This document shows, piece after piece, positions 1 to 8,926 of a DNA stretch of 64,000 bases; the stretch's first letter is position 1, and every line of letters starts with the position of its first letter. The notes beneath the pieces were generated by a model, which saw only the letters and a program-made list of their open reading frames with translations, did not search any database and had not been told where the DNA came from. Both the position numbers and the translations under genes were made by a program. The stretch comes from Paeniglutamicibacter psychrophenolicus. GTDB taxonomy: Bacteria; Actinomycetota; Actinomycetes; Actinomycetales; Micrococcaceae. Location: positions 3,390,443 through 3,454,442 of the forward strand of contig NZ_JAGIOE010000001.1 of NCBI RefSeq assembly GCF_017876575.1, read 5' to 3'.

Positions 1-302
1 ACCCGCGCAGCGCCCACCTGCTCGAAGGGTCCGAGGGCATCGGTGCCTGGTCCGGGTTGCTGCTGGGCACCTTCGCCTCGGCGCTGCCGGGGCTGCAGCA
101 CGCCTCGGCGCCCTGGCTGCGCCGCCAGTTCCTGCACACCGAAGGCACCCTCGCGGTCACCGACACCGGGCTCGAAGCCGCGCTGCGGGGCCCGGATTTG
201 GCGGTGGTGCTGTCCCTGGCCGGGCTGCACGGCGATGTCGGGCCCATCGGCTGGCTCGGCAACCGGCGGCTGCGGATACTCCTGACGGGACGCCGGCCAT
301 GA
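1..302 (+). CDS. contractile injection system tape-measure-type protein, C-terminal fragment
   Basis: The frame is open from base 3 and ends in a TGA at 300-302, so only the last 99 residues are present; the start lies before the window. The visible tail has a FLHTEGTL segment, then a D-x-x-x-V-L-x-L stretch, a PIGWLG turn and a final RLRILLTGR strand. This order resembles the C-terminus of the Afp14-like tape-measure family of extracellular contractile injection systems (from memory of the family; no search was run). The stop overlaps the start of the AAA+ ATPase gene by 4 nt (ATGA), the arrangement expected in eCIS loci. In the assembled particle such a protein would set sheath and tube length. 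The identification leans on the downstream ATPase; on its own this fragment would be hypothetical. Confidence 0.6.
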   Translation, partial: PRSAHLLEGSEGIGAWSGLLLGTFASALPGLQHASAPWLRRQFLHTEGTLAVTDTGLEAALRGPDLAVVLSLAGLHGDVGPIGWLGNRRLRILLTGRRP

Positions 303-2332
303 GCGGCCGGGGCGCGCACCCCGCCGGAGGCTGGACGGGGCGGGCACTGCGGGTGCTGGCCCTGCGGCTGCGCCACGAGGTGGCATTGACCCGGACGCTG
401 CGCGGGGACGGGCAGCGGGAGGGCTTCATGGGGCTGCTGCTCACCGCCGATGAGGCAGAGTCCATCCTGGCCGAGGCCGGCGGCCGGTTGCGGGCCTCGG
501 GCACCGCCGAGTCCGCCGCGGTGCTCGGCGACCTCGAGGCCCGGCTCCGCGCCGAACGCCGGGCCGGCAATCGGGATCCGCTGTGCGTCCTGGCCCGGGA
601 CCTGGGGCTTGACGACGCCGAGGTCGATCTGCTGCTGCTGGCGGCGGCCCCCTCCCTCGATGCCCGCTATGGGTTGGTCTACGGATACCTGAACGACGAC
701 ATGACCCGTCGCCACCTCACGCCCGACCTCGCGGTGCGACTGCTGCCCGGCGACGACGCGGACCTGTCCACCGTCAGGACGCTGCTCGGTTCCCGGGGCA
801 CCCTGTGCGCCGGCGGGTGCCTGGCCGTCGCCGAACAAGTCCCCTGGGTGCAGGCGGCGGTGCGGCTGGACGAGGACCTGCTGGAGCGGCTGCTGGGGGT
901 GGCCGGGACCTCAACCGTGCTTGAGGAGCATGGGACGCGCATCGGGCTTGGCGTCCGCACCCCCGGGATCGGACCGGGGCGCTGGCTGGTGGATACCGGG
1001 GCCGATGCCGTGGCGGCCGGCGTGCGGGCGGTGGATCTTGCCGCCCGGCGTGGCGGCGGGATCTATCTGCTCGATGCCGCCACGCTGCCGCCGGACCCGG
1101 CGGCGGCCGCCGCCCTGCTGTGCTCGGTGCTGCGCGAGGCGCACCTGGCCTCGTTGCTGCCGGTGCTGCGCGGCATGGACGAGGCCCCGGCGCACCTCTT
1201 GCGCCGGCTGGCACGGATCCTGCCCGCCCCGCTGCTGGTGCTCAGCGACCGGTCTGCCGTCTGGGAGGATGCAGGCCTTTGTGCCGACGCGCTGCCGGCA
1301 TGCACCCTGGCGCGCACCGGGGCGCTGGAGTTGCTGCTGGAGGGCCACCCGGCGAACACCCCGGGGTTCCGCGGCCGGTTGGGGCGCCTCGAAAGGCTCG
1401 ATCCGCTGCTCCTTGGCCGGCTGCTGACGGTGCACCGCGAACCGGAGGCGCTGCATGCGGCGGTGCGCGGGCGCCTCGCCCACGCCCTGGTGCACCTGGC
1501 CGAACCTGTCGCCAACGGATACACGCTCGAGGACCTGGTGCTTCCGCCGGCCACCCGCATCGCGCTGGACGAGGTGGTCGGCAGGCAGGGAACCGGTACC
1601 GTGGTGCGCACCGACTGGGAGCTGGGCCGCATCTTCGGGCGCGGCCCGGGAACCACGGTCCTGTTCAAGGGCCCCTCGGGCACCGGGAAGACCATGGCCG
1701 CCAGCGCCGTGGCCAACGCACTTGCGTTGCCGCTGTTCCGCGTCAACCTCGCCGGGCTGGTCTCCAAGTACATCGGGGAGACCGAGAAGAACCTGGATAA
1801 GCTCTTCGAGGCGGCATCCGGCACCGACGTGGTGCTCTTCTTCGACGAGGCCGACGCCATCTTTTCCAAGCGCTCCGAGGTCCGCGACGCCCACGACCGC
1901 TACGCAAACCTGGAAACCGCCTACCTGCTCCAGCGCCTTGAGACCTTTGCCGGGGTCGCGATCCTCGCCTCCAACCTGCACCAGAACATTGACGAGGCCT
2001 TCCTGCGGCGCCTCGACGCCGTCATCGACTTCCCCGCCCCAGCCGCAACTGCGCGCCGGGCCATCTGGCGGCGGCTGGAGCAAGGCAAGGCAAGCATGGA
2101 TACGGATGTGGACCTCGACCTGCTGGCCGAACGCTTCGAACTGACCGGAGGGCAGATCCGCAATGCCGCGCTGGCCGCGGCGCACCTGGCCGCCGCCGAC
2201 GGCGGGTCCATCACCATGGCCGCCCTGATGCGGGCGGTGGGCAGCGAACTGGCCAAGTCCGGCCGCCCGATCCGCCGCAACGACTTCGGCGAGCACTACC
2301 GCTTGCTGCGCCCAACCCGGGAGACGACATGA
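299..2332 (+). CDS. eCIS-associated AAA+ ATPase (Afp15-like)
   Basis: This 677-residue cytosolic ATPase has a single C-terminal AAA+ module. Walker A is GPSGTGKT at residues 458-465. Walker B is VVLFFDEAD around 511-519, followed by an arginine-rich sensor region (AFLRRLDAVIDFP). The N-terminal 400 residues are an alpha-rich region with an LDDAEVDLLLLAAAP...YGYLNDDMTRR segment, typical of the Afp15/Cis15 ATPases that accompany extracellular contractile injection systems. These are needed for assembly or cargo handling, although their exact step is not settled. The start codon overlaps the upstream tape-measure stop by 4 nt, and its own stop overlaps the next gene by 4 nt (ATGA), so all three are probably translationally coupled. 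Family assignment is firm; the precise role is inferred from context. Confidence 0.87.
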   Translation: MSGRGAHPAGGWTGRALRVLALRLRHEVALTRTLRGDGQREGFMGLLLTADEAESILAEAGGRLRASGTAESAAVLGDLEARLRAERRAGNRDPLCVLARDLGLDDAEVDLLLLAAAPSLDARYGLVYGYLNDDMTRRHLTPDLAVRLLPGDDADLSTVRTLLGSRGTLCAGGCLAVAEQVPWVQAAVRLDEDLLERLLGVAGTSTVLEEHGTRIGLGVRTPGIGPGRWLVDTGADAVAAGVRAVDLAARRGGGIYLLDAATLPPDPAAAAALLCSVLREAHLASLLPVLRGMDEAPAHLLRRLARILPAPLLVLSDRSAVWEDAGLCADALPACTLARTGALELLLEGHPANTPGFRGRLGRLERLDPLLLGRLLTVHREPEALHAAVRGRLAHALVHLAEPVANGYTLEDLVLPPATRIALDEVVGRQGTGTVVRTDWELGRIFGRGPGTTVLFKGPSGTGKTMAASAVANALALPLFRVNLAGLVSKYIGETEKNLDKLFEAASGTDVVLFFDEADAIFSKRSEVRDAHDRYANLETAYLLQRLETFAGVAILASNLHQNIDEAFLRRLDAVIDFPAPAATARRAIWRRLEQGKASMDTDVDLDLLAERFELTGGQIRNAALAAAHLAAADGGSITMAALMRAVGSELAKSGRPIRRNDFGEHYRLLRPTRETT

Positions 2333-5300
2333 GCATCGAATCAGGCACTCCGAGCCCGGGCCCGCCGGTTCATGCCCCCCGGGTCCCGGCACCCCCTGCC
2401 CCCGTGCGGGCTCCGGCCGGAGCCGAACCCGCAACCGACACCGGGGTTCCGGCGAGCGCCTACGGCTGGCTGGCCGAGGGCGGTTTCGCCGCCAGGCTGG
2501 GAAGCGGGCTGCGGTTGGGTGCCGACCTGCTGGCCGCCAGGGAGCTGGACCCCGCCCGGATCCCGCAGCCGCTGCCCGGGGTGCGGATCACCGGGCTGCG
2601 GGTCCGCGAGCGCCAGGTGCACCTGACCGGTTCACTGCTGGTGCCGCATCTGGATGCGAACGAGGTGCGCATCCGCCTGGATCGGGACGGCACCGCCCAC
2701 TTTTCCGCCCACGGGCAGACCCGCTTGCAGGTCCCGGCCCTGGGCAACCCGCGGGTGCGCATCGGCCTGGACGAGGCGGGCCGGCTCTCCGGCACCCTGG
2801 AATTCAGGGACCTGGATCTCTCGCCCCCACGCACCGAACTGGAAGCCACCGGGTCCGGCACCCTGGCGCTGGCCAACGGGAGGTTCAGCGGGCAGGTGCA
2901 CGCGGACTTGGTGTACCCGCGGGCCGGAAGCGCGGCCCTCGACGTCGGATTCGACGAGAACGGGGCGTTCACCGGTTCGGGCACCCTGACGCTGGCCCTG
3001 CCGTTCCTGGACGCCGTGGGCGCCACGATCACGGCCGATGCGGCAGGCAACCTGGCCGCCGCCGCCACCATCGATGCGACGGGGGCGCACTCCCCGCTGC
3101 CCGGCTTGTCGGTGGGCACCGGGCAGGTCGTCCTTGGCTTCGGCAATGGCCGGCCCACCGCCACCCTCAGCGGGTTCTCCGCCAGCTATTCCGGGGTCGG
3201 GTCCCTGTCGATCACCACCCTGGAACTCGGCGGCCGCAACCCCGGCTTCAGCGGAGCGGGCGAGCTGGTGCTCACCATCCCGGGCCTCGAGGAGGTCACC
3301 GGCCGGGTGGCGGTCACCAATTCGAGGGTGAGCGGAACGCTGCGCATTGACGCCAACAAATTCCCCGAGGGGCTGCCGCTGACCAACGGCTCCCTGACCA
3401 TCATCCTCTCCGAGTCCGGCCAGCTCGGATTCCGCGGCTCGGTCGGGGTGGCGCTGGAACCTGCGGCACGCGGGCGCCTGGAGGCCAGTTACGAGGAGGG
3501 CAGGTTCGCGCTGTCGACCCAGCTGGAACTGACCATCCCGGGCATGGCCCCGGTGCAGGTCACCGTCGCCTACCTTGACGGCGCGATTTCCGGGGCCGTC
3601 GACGTGCCGATCGATTCCGAGACGCTTCCGGGGCTCTCCGGGGCGATCCACGTCGAATACGCCCAGGACCGCTGGAGCGGCGAGACGACCCTGGCCTACT
3701 CGGCCGACGACGGCAAGCTTTCGGGCACCGTCACCGTGACTGTCACCCAAACCGAGGACAATTCCCTTCAGGTAGGCGGCAGCGGGTCGGTCACCGCGCA
3801 GTTGTTGCCGAACCTGGCCGGAACGCTTACCGCCACCATCCTGCCCGAGGGCGGGGTGGATGTCTCGGGCACCATCGAGGTGACCGAACCGGTGGAGCTT
3901 TTCGGGGAAAAACGGGTGGAAAAGGAGCTGTTTTCGCATTCGCAGAACATCCCGCTGTGGGCCATCCTGGTGGCGGTGATCCGCATCCGTGCCGGGGTGC
4001 GCGCGGGCATCGGGCCCGGGGTGTTCCGCAACATCACCGTCACCGGGTCCTACACCATCGGGGCCACCGAGGCGGATCCGAGCTTCACCGTCTCGGGCGA
4101 ATTGTTCATCCCGGCCTTCGTAGAGGGCTATCTCGCCTTCGGCGCCGGGCTCGGCCTGGATGTGGTGCTCGGTTCGCTGACCGGCGGCATCGAGGCCATG
4201 GGCACCGCCGGGATCTACGGGGCCATCAGCGTTATTCCGGAACTGAGCTACGAGGGTGGTCAGTGGTCGATCGCCGGTGTTGCGACGCTGGCGGCCGGGG
4301 CCCGGCTGAAACTGAGCCTGAACGCCTGGGCAGAGGTCGAGGCGCTGTGGGTCACGGTCTGGGACAACACCTGGGAATTGGCCTCCGTCACCATGCCGAT
4401 CGGCCCCGACCTGGCCCTGCAGGCGAGGATGAACTATGTCTTCGGTCGTCCGGAGCCCCCGGAACTGGAATTTTCCTCCACCGACATCGACTCCGAGTCG
4501 CTGATCCAATCGGCCATGCCCGAGGACGGCCCGGAACCTTCCGGTGCCCGCGAGGCCCTGGAAAACAAGGCCGAATGGCAAGGTGCCCTGCGCGAGGCGC
4601 GCACCGCGCCGGTCCCGGCCGAGCTGGCCGCCCAAGCAAGCCACACCGAGCCCGCACCGCAACCCGCCCGCCGGCCCCCGGCCCCCGGCGGCCCGCGTCC
4701 CGGTGCCGCGCGCGCCGATGCACCGGGACACCTCGGCGAGCCAACCGCGACTCCGGCCGCACCCGGCACCACGGCACCGGGTGCGGCGGCTGCGGCCGCA
4801 GCCGCACCGGATGACACGCTGCCCGGCCCCGTGCCGGCCAACGAGTTGCCCGCATCCAACGTGCCGCGCTACCCGTCACCGATTTCATTGCAGAGCCTTG
4901 ACGAGCCAGCGGCCCCCCTTCCGCGCACCAAGGAGCAGGAACGCCAGGACCTGGATGCGGCATCCCGCACCGTCGACCTGGCCTCGGCCCAGGCGAGCTC
5001 CAGCGGCACCCTTGACGACTACTTCCCGCGCATCAAGAACCGCTTCCGCTTGGCCACGCTGGGATACGACGGCGATTTCGAGACCGGATTCAAGGTCCTC
5101 GGCTCCATCAACCCGGAGTTCCGCAAGACCCTGGCCGGGGAACCGCTCCAGGGCAGCGGCGTGGACCCCGAGAACGATCCCGCCCACCAGACGGAGGTGA
5201 AGTTCTGGTCCGCCACATTGGCCGGCACCGCAGTCGGCATCGAGATGCAGGCATCGCCCCTGGGACCCGACCACCCGCTGGGCTCCGAGCCACGGGGACA

Positions 5301-6003
5301 AACCGGGCTGATGGACAGGCTGGGCAGCGAATACATCCGCGGGCACCTGCTCAACGAGCACCTCGGCGGGCCGGGGGAACCACGCAACCTGTTCCCCATT
5401 ACCCGCAGCGCCAACGCGCTGCACAGCAGCCGGATCGAGGAAACCATCAAGCGCTGGGTCAACACCGACAGGTACTGGGTGCGCTACCACGTCAAGATCG
5501 CGGGGTCGAACAGGATCGAGACCGATCATGGCCAGGACTACATCAATTCAACGATCCAGGCGCAGGCCTGGGTGCTGGACACGAACCTGGCTCCGTGGCG
5601 GAAAATCGAGACCGATATCACCTCGCATTATTCCCTCCAGTCGACGGCCACCAGGGAAGACGAAAATGCAACAAGCGTTGCCGGTGTGGCCGGCCACCGG
5701 GCACGCGCCGAGGACCTCGCCATCAATGTGGCGGTCTCCGGGTCCGGCCTGACCGCTTTCCCGAACCACGTCAAGGAAGACCTGGGGAAGATGCTGAAGC
5801 CCGGGACCACCTGGGCAGAGGTCCGTGAGAAGCTGGACAGGGCCACGGGTGTCGGCCCCGACACTGCCAGGGTGCTGCAGGAGGCCTACGGGCAGTCACT
5901 AAGTCGCAATGACGAGCAGGTGCTGTTGGCGACCGCCACCGACAAGCGGTTGCTGACCATCGCCGTGGACCATTGGGCAGCGATCATGGCACAGCTGGAA
6001 TAG
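2329..6003 (+). CDS. large eCIS cargo/effector-like protein with C-terminal endonuclease-like domain
   Basis: This 1224-residue protein has three visible parts. Residues about 50-540 are strand-rich and repetitive, with alternating Gly/Thr/Val stretches of the form G-x-L-x-L-x-x-P-G-L. Residues about 524-720 hold an EKELFSHSQNIPLW segment and a glycine-rich hydrophobic beta region like that in large proteins of other eCIS loci. Residues about 770-855 form a Pro/Ala-rich linker. The C-terminal part (about 865-1130) contains RGHLLNEHLGG (residues 1004-1014), then NLFPIT at 1020-1025 and N1029/H1032. This matches the RGH...N layout of DNA/RNA non-specific (beta-beta-alpha-metal) endonucleases, with H1006 the candidate catalytic residue. 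No signal peptide is seen. It overlaps the ATPase gene by 4 nt, so it is probably loaded as cargo. Toxic nuclease activity is inferred. No immunity gene is obvious downstream, which would fit a cargo delivered to foreign cells. I see no HExxH-type DUF4157 leader. Confidence 0.68.
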   Translation: MSIESGTPSPGPPVHAPRVPAPPAPVRAPAGAEPATDTGVPASAYGWLAEGGFAARLGSGLRLGADLLAARELDPARIPQPLPGVRITGLRVRERQVHLTGSLLVPHLDANEVRIRLDRDGTAHFSAHGQTRLQVPALGNPRVRIGLDEAGRLSGTLEFRDLDLSPPRTELEATGSGTLALANGRFSGQVHADLVYPRAGSAALDVGFDENGAFTGSGTLTLALPFLDAVGATITADAAGNLAAAATIDATGAHSPLPGLSVGTGQVVLGFGNGRPTATLSGFSASYSGVGSLSITTLELGGRNPGFSGAGELVLTIPGLEEVTGRVAVTNSRVSGTLRIDANKFPEGLPLTNGSLTIILSESGQLGFRGSVGVALEPAARGRLEASYEEGRFALSTQLELTIPGMAPVQVTVAYLDGAISGAVDVPIDSETLPGLSGAIHVEYAQDRWSGETTLAYSADDGKLSGTVTVTVTQTEDNSLQVGGSGSVTAQLLPNLAGTLTATILPEGGVDVSGTIEVTEPVELFGEKRVEKELFSHSQNIPLWAILVAVIRIRAGVRAGIGPGVFRNITVTGSYTIGATEADPSFTVSGELFIPAFVEGYLAFGAGLGLDVVLGSLTGGIEAMGTAGIYGAISVIPELSYEGGQWSIAGVATLAAGARLKLSLNAWAEVEALWVTVWDNTWELASVTMPIGPDLALQARMNYVFGRPEPPELEFSSTDIDSESLIQSAMPEDGPEPSGAREALENKAEWQGALREARTAPVPAELAAQASHTEPAPQPARRPPAPGGPRPGAARADAPGHLGEPTATPAAPGTTAPGAAAAAAAAPDDTLPGPVPANELPASNVPRYPSPISLQSLDEPAAPLPRTKEQERQDLDAASRTVDLASAQASSSGTLDDYFPRIKNRFRLATLGYDGDFETGFKVLGSINPEFRKTLAGEPLQGSGVDPENDPAHQTEVKFWSATLAGTAVGIEMQASPLGPDHPLGSEPRGQTGLMDRLGSEYIRGHLLNEHLGGPGEPRNLFPITRSANALHSSRIEETIKRWVNTDRYWVRYHVKIAGSNRIETDHGQDYINSTIQAQAWVLDTNLAPWRKIETDITSHYSLQSTATREDENATSVAGVAGHRARAEDLAINVAVSGSGLTAFPNHVKEDLGKMLKPGTTWAEVREKLDRATGVGPDTARVLQEAYGQSLSRNDEQVLLATATDKRLLTIAVDHWAAIMAQLE

Positions 6004-6030
6004 TCCAAGGCAGCGCGCTCCCCCGAATGG

Positions 6031-6789
6031 TCAGCGATCCTCGCCGCGCAAAAAGGAATCCAGGCGTTGGGCCAAGGCCGGTGACGGTTCAACCCCGAGT
6101 TCGTCCATGACCAGGTCCCGGTATTCCGCATAGCTGCGCTGCGCCACCAGCGGGTTTCCCTCGGACAAGTAGGTTTCAATCAGCGTTTCCTGGGCGGACT
6201 CGCGCAGCGGATCGGTCTGGCACACGACGAGTGCCGACTCCAGGGCGTCGGCGAACCTGCCGGCCAACCTGAATTCGCGGCTGAGGCATTCCATGGCATG
6301 GAGCATCCGTTGCTGCAGCCGTTGGCGTTCCATCTCTATCCACTCGTCGGAGAACCCGGGCAGGATTTCTGCGGTGTCGATGTTCCTGGGCACCCACGCC
6401 AGGTCGATGGCCGTCGGGCTCCCGGCAATCAACCGGGTGGCCCAGTCATCGAGCAATTGGACGTCCACCAGCACGCCATCTCCCAGGGACAACAGGTGCC
6501 CATCCGAATCGACCAGGCCGACGCCGTCGCGGCGCAGCCGCCACAATTGCGCCCTCAGGTTGCCCGCTGCCCGTTCCCCGCCCGCGTCCGGCCACAGGGT
6601 GCTGGCCACAAAGCGGCGGTCGTGCTCGCCCGGGTTGAAGGCCAGGTATCCCAGGATCCGGGCGTGCCCATCGGTCAGGTGCCGGACATTTCCGCCCATC
6701 GTGGCGGAGGGGGGACCCAGAAGGTGAAGCACCGGCTCGTTTCCATTACCGCAACCAGACTCCAGCGAACGCACCAGTCCCGATGTCAT
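6031..6789 (-). CDS. SARP/BTAD-family transcriptional regulator
   Basis: The product has 252 residues. An N-terminal winged-helix of the OmpR/SARP type (segments HARILGYLAFNPGE and NLRAQLWRLRRDG) is followed by a helical bacterial transcriptional activation domain ending in SYAEYRDLVMDELGVEPSP, the usual BTAD closing motif. I chose the ATG at 6789 because a GGGGGA ribosome-binding site lies about 6 nt upstream and the coding similarity begins soon after; the open frame continues back to 6936 without supported coding. It converges on the cargo gene with only 27 bp between the stops. SARP regulators are common next to actinobacterial eCIS loci, so it probably controls that locus, but nothing in the sequence proves the target. 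Confidence 0.84.
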   Translation of the reverse strand: MTSGLVRSLESGCGNGNEPVLHLLGPPSATMGGNVRHLTDGHARILGYLAFNPGEHDRRFVASTLWPDAGGERAAGNLRAQLWRLRRDGVGLVDSDGHLLSLGDGVLVDVQLLDDWATRLIAGSPTAIDLAWVPRNIDTAEILPGFSDEWIEMERQRLQQRMLHAMECLSREFRLAGRFADALESALVVCQTDPLRESAQETLIETYLSEGNPLVAQRSYAEYRDLVMDELGVEPSPALAQRLDSFLRGEDR

Positions 6790-6807
6790 GGCGTCCCCCA
6801 AGCAGGA

Positions 6808-6837
6808 TTGAAACAATGGACAAGGCCACCATACAAT
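6808..6837 (+). promoter_or_regulatory. putative sigma-70-type promoter in the gap before the glycosyltransferase gene
   Basis: TTGAAA at 6808-6813 and TACAAT at 6832-6837 are separated by 18 bp and read toward the glycosyltransferase gene, leaving a leader of roughly 275 nt. The gap between the two divergent genes (6790-7117, 328 bp) is locally AT-richer here than its surroundings. I see no open frame worth calling in it. The spacing and both hexamers are good by eye, but no transcription start is known. Confidence 0.35.
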
Positions 6838-7117
6838 TCCCGGCCACCGCCTTGCCAGTGGCCAAAAGACTACAGACAATGCGAGGCCCCGGTGGTAGGC
6901 AAGTGCTCCCGAGCGGCCGTGAAGCGGCAACGCCACGGGGGTGTGGCAAGGGATTTTCCATGGGTTTTCCCGCCGCCGGGCAAACCCGCCGATAACGCCC
7001 CGGTGACGGATCGGGGCGCTAACTCAAGACAGGAGCCACGTGCCCGGGCACCGGCCCGGCGTACCGGGGGCTCGGCACACGGGGCGGACCGACCTTCCCA
7101 AGGGGGTGGCCAGCGCG

Positions 7118-8926
7118 ATGACAGATGTCTCGCCCGCGAGCTACGCCGGCTACACGGATCTTGCCGGTCCCCCGGATCCACGGCTTGACCGGCTCGCCTT
7201 CCGCCGAATCCTGGAGGGCCGGGAGAAGTCGGTGCTCGGTTCGCTGCTGGTGCTGAACCTGGCGGCTGCGGCCGCGTTCATCGCCTTGCTCACGGCACTG
7301 GCCCTGCACTCCGACCCGGGCCCGTACGGCTGGGCCCTGTGGGCCTTGGTGGTGCTGCCCGAACTGCTCCGGCTGGCACAAAGCGCCGGGGTCGTCGCCT
7401 TTGCCGCCGTCGCGAGCGACCCGGTGCCCATGGAACCGGTGCCCGGGCTGCGCGTGGCGGTGTTGACCACCATCGTCCCGTCCCGGGAACCTGTCGAACT
7501 GCTCCTGAAGACGTTGCGCGCCATGCGGGCAGTGGAATACGACGGAGCGGTGGACGTGTGGATCCTGGACGAGGGGGACGACCCGGCGGTCCGCGCAGCT
7601 GCGGCATCGCTCGGGGTCAGGCATTTCACCCGGCTCGGGAACCCGGACTACAACACCTCCGGCGGCCGGTTCCGGGCCGGGACGAAGGCGGGAAACCACA
7701 ACGCGTGGCGCGATGCCCACGGCCGGGACTACGACATCGTCGCCCAGGTGGATCCCGACCATGTCCCCTTCCCCCGGTTCCTGTTGCGCACCCTGGGATA
7801 TTTCCGCGATCCGGACCTGGCCTTCGTCGTGGCTCCCCAGGTCTATGGCAACACCGGTAGCAGCCTGATCGCCAAGGCCGCCGCCGCCCAGGGATACATT
7901 TTCACAGGCATCATCCAGCGCGGGGGCAACGGCTTGGGTGCGCCGCTGCTGATCGGCACCAACCACCTCTACAGGATGAGCGCGTGGGAGCAGATCGGCG
8001 GTTACCAGGATTCGATCGTTGAGGACCACCTGACCGGCATGGCGGTGCACGCCGCGACCAACCCGGCCACCGGCGCCGCCTGGACCGGGGTTTACACCCC
8101 GGACATCCTGGCCGTCGGCGAGGGGCCCTCGACCTGGACCGACTTCTTCGGCCAGCAGGACCGCTGGGCCTCGGGCATCTGGCAGATCCTGCTCGGTGGC
8201 GGACGCGAAGCGCGCCGCCGGCTCGGCGCCCGGCAGGCCGCCGCCTACGTCTTCCTGCAGTCCTTCTATCCAAGCGTGGGTCTGGCCTGGATATTGGGCA
8301 CCCTGGCGAATATCACCCAACTCGTCTGGGCCCGGACCCGCACGGGCCCAGACGAGCTCGGGGTGCTGCCGTTGGCCCTCTGGTGCCTGGTGGTGTGCAG
8401 CTGGCTGCTGATCCTGCACCGGATGAAGCGCTGGTACCTGCATCCGGCCGAGCGCCGAACCTCGATCGCGCTGGCGCTGCTGGCGACGCTGGTCGCGGCC
8501 CCCGTGTATGCCGCATCCGCACTGGCCGCCCTGCTGCGCCGCACCCCCGCCTACGTGGTCACCGGCAAGGGACGTCTGCGCAGCCGCGAAAGGGCGCGCA
8601 CGTTCCTTCCCCACCTGCTGTGGGCAGCGGCCCTGGCGCTGGCGCTGGCGGCCGGCATCGCGGCCGGCACCGCGACCGGCACCGCGGCGGCAGCCTGGGC
8701 CTTGGTCGGCATCTCGGTGTGCCTGCTGCCTCCCGTCATGGCCCTGTCCCGTCCCCTTGGCCTCCGGCACGGAAGACATTCAGCACGGCGCTTCCATGCT
8801 GTCCGTCGTCGTAACCACCCATCACGTAGATTTCGGGGCCCAGCGCGGCAGCTGCCAGCCCCGCCCGCGGGACCGGCAGCGCAGGAATCCCCGCGGGCCC
8901 GTTCAGGCACTGCACTTGGGCACTGA
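7118..8926 (+). CDS. membrane glycosyltransferase family 2 (cellulose-synthase-like)
   Basis: This 602-residue inner-membrane enzyme would transfer sugars from a nucleotide-sugar donor to a growing surface or extracellular polysaccharide. Two N-terminal helices precede a cytosolic GT2 domain with VDPDH (around residue 210, the D-x-D metal/UDP site), IVEDH (the catalytic-base region) and QQDRW near residue 345 (the Q-x-x-R-W processivity motif). Four or more further hydrophobic helices follow. The ATG at 7118 is chosen because GGGGG lies 7-11 nt before it. The last 55 residues or so are Arg/Pro/Ala-rich and are read across the 3' end of the convergent TIR-Kelch gene (191 bp overlap). The true end may therefore be altered by a frameshift or a late stop. 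The product polymer is unknown. Confidence 0.85.
   Translation: MTDVSPASYAGYTDLAGPPDPRLDRLAFRRILEGREKSVLGSLLVLNLAAAAAFIALLTALALHSDPGPYGWALWALVVLPELLRLAQSAGVVAFAAVASDPVPMEPVPGLRVAVLTTIVPSREPVELLLKTLRAMRAVEYDGAVDVWILDEGDDPAVRAAAASLGVRHFTRLGNPDYNTSGGRFRAGTKAGNHNAWRDAHGRDYDIVAQVDPDHVPFPRFLLRTLGYFRDPDLAFVVAPQVYGNTGSSLIAKAAAAQGYIFTGIIQRGGNGLGAPLLIGTNHLYRMSAWEQIGGYQDSIVEDHLTGMAVHAATNPATGAAWTGVYTPDILAVGEGPSTWTDFFGQQDRWASGIWQILLGGGREARRRLGARQAAAYVFLQSFYPSVGLAWILGTLANITQLVWARTRTGPDELGVLPLALWCLVVCSWLLILHRMKRWYLHPAERRTSIALALLATLVAAPVYAASALAALLRRTPAYVVTGKGRLRSRERARTFLPHLLWAAALALALAAGIAAGTATGTAAAAWALVGISVCLLPPVMALSRPLGLRHGRHSARRFHAVRRRNHPSRRFRGPARQLPAPPAGPAAQESPRARSGTALGH

Noticed and set aside
2632-4731. 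699-codon open frame antisense to the eCIS cargo gene
   Set aside because: The plus-strand frame has coherent repeats and a nuclease-like end; the antisense frame is Gly/Gln/Asp-rich noise.
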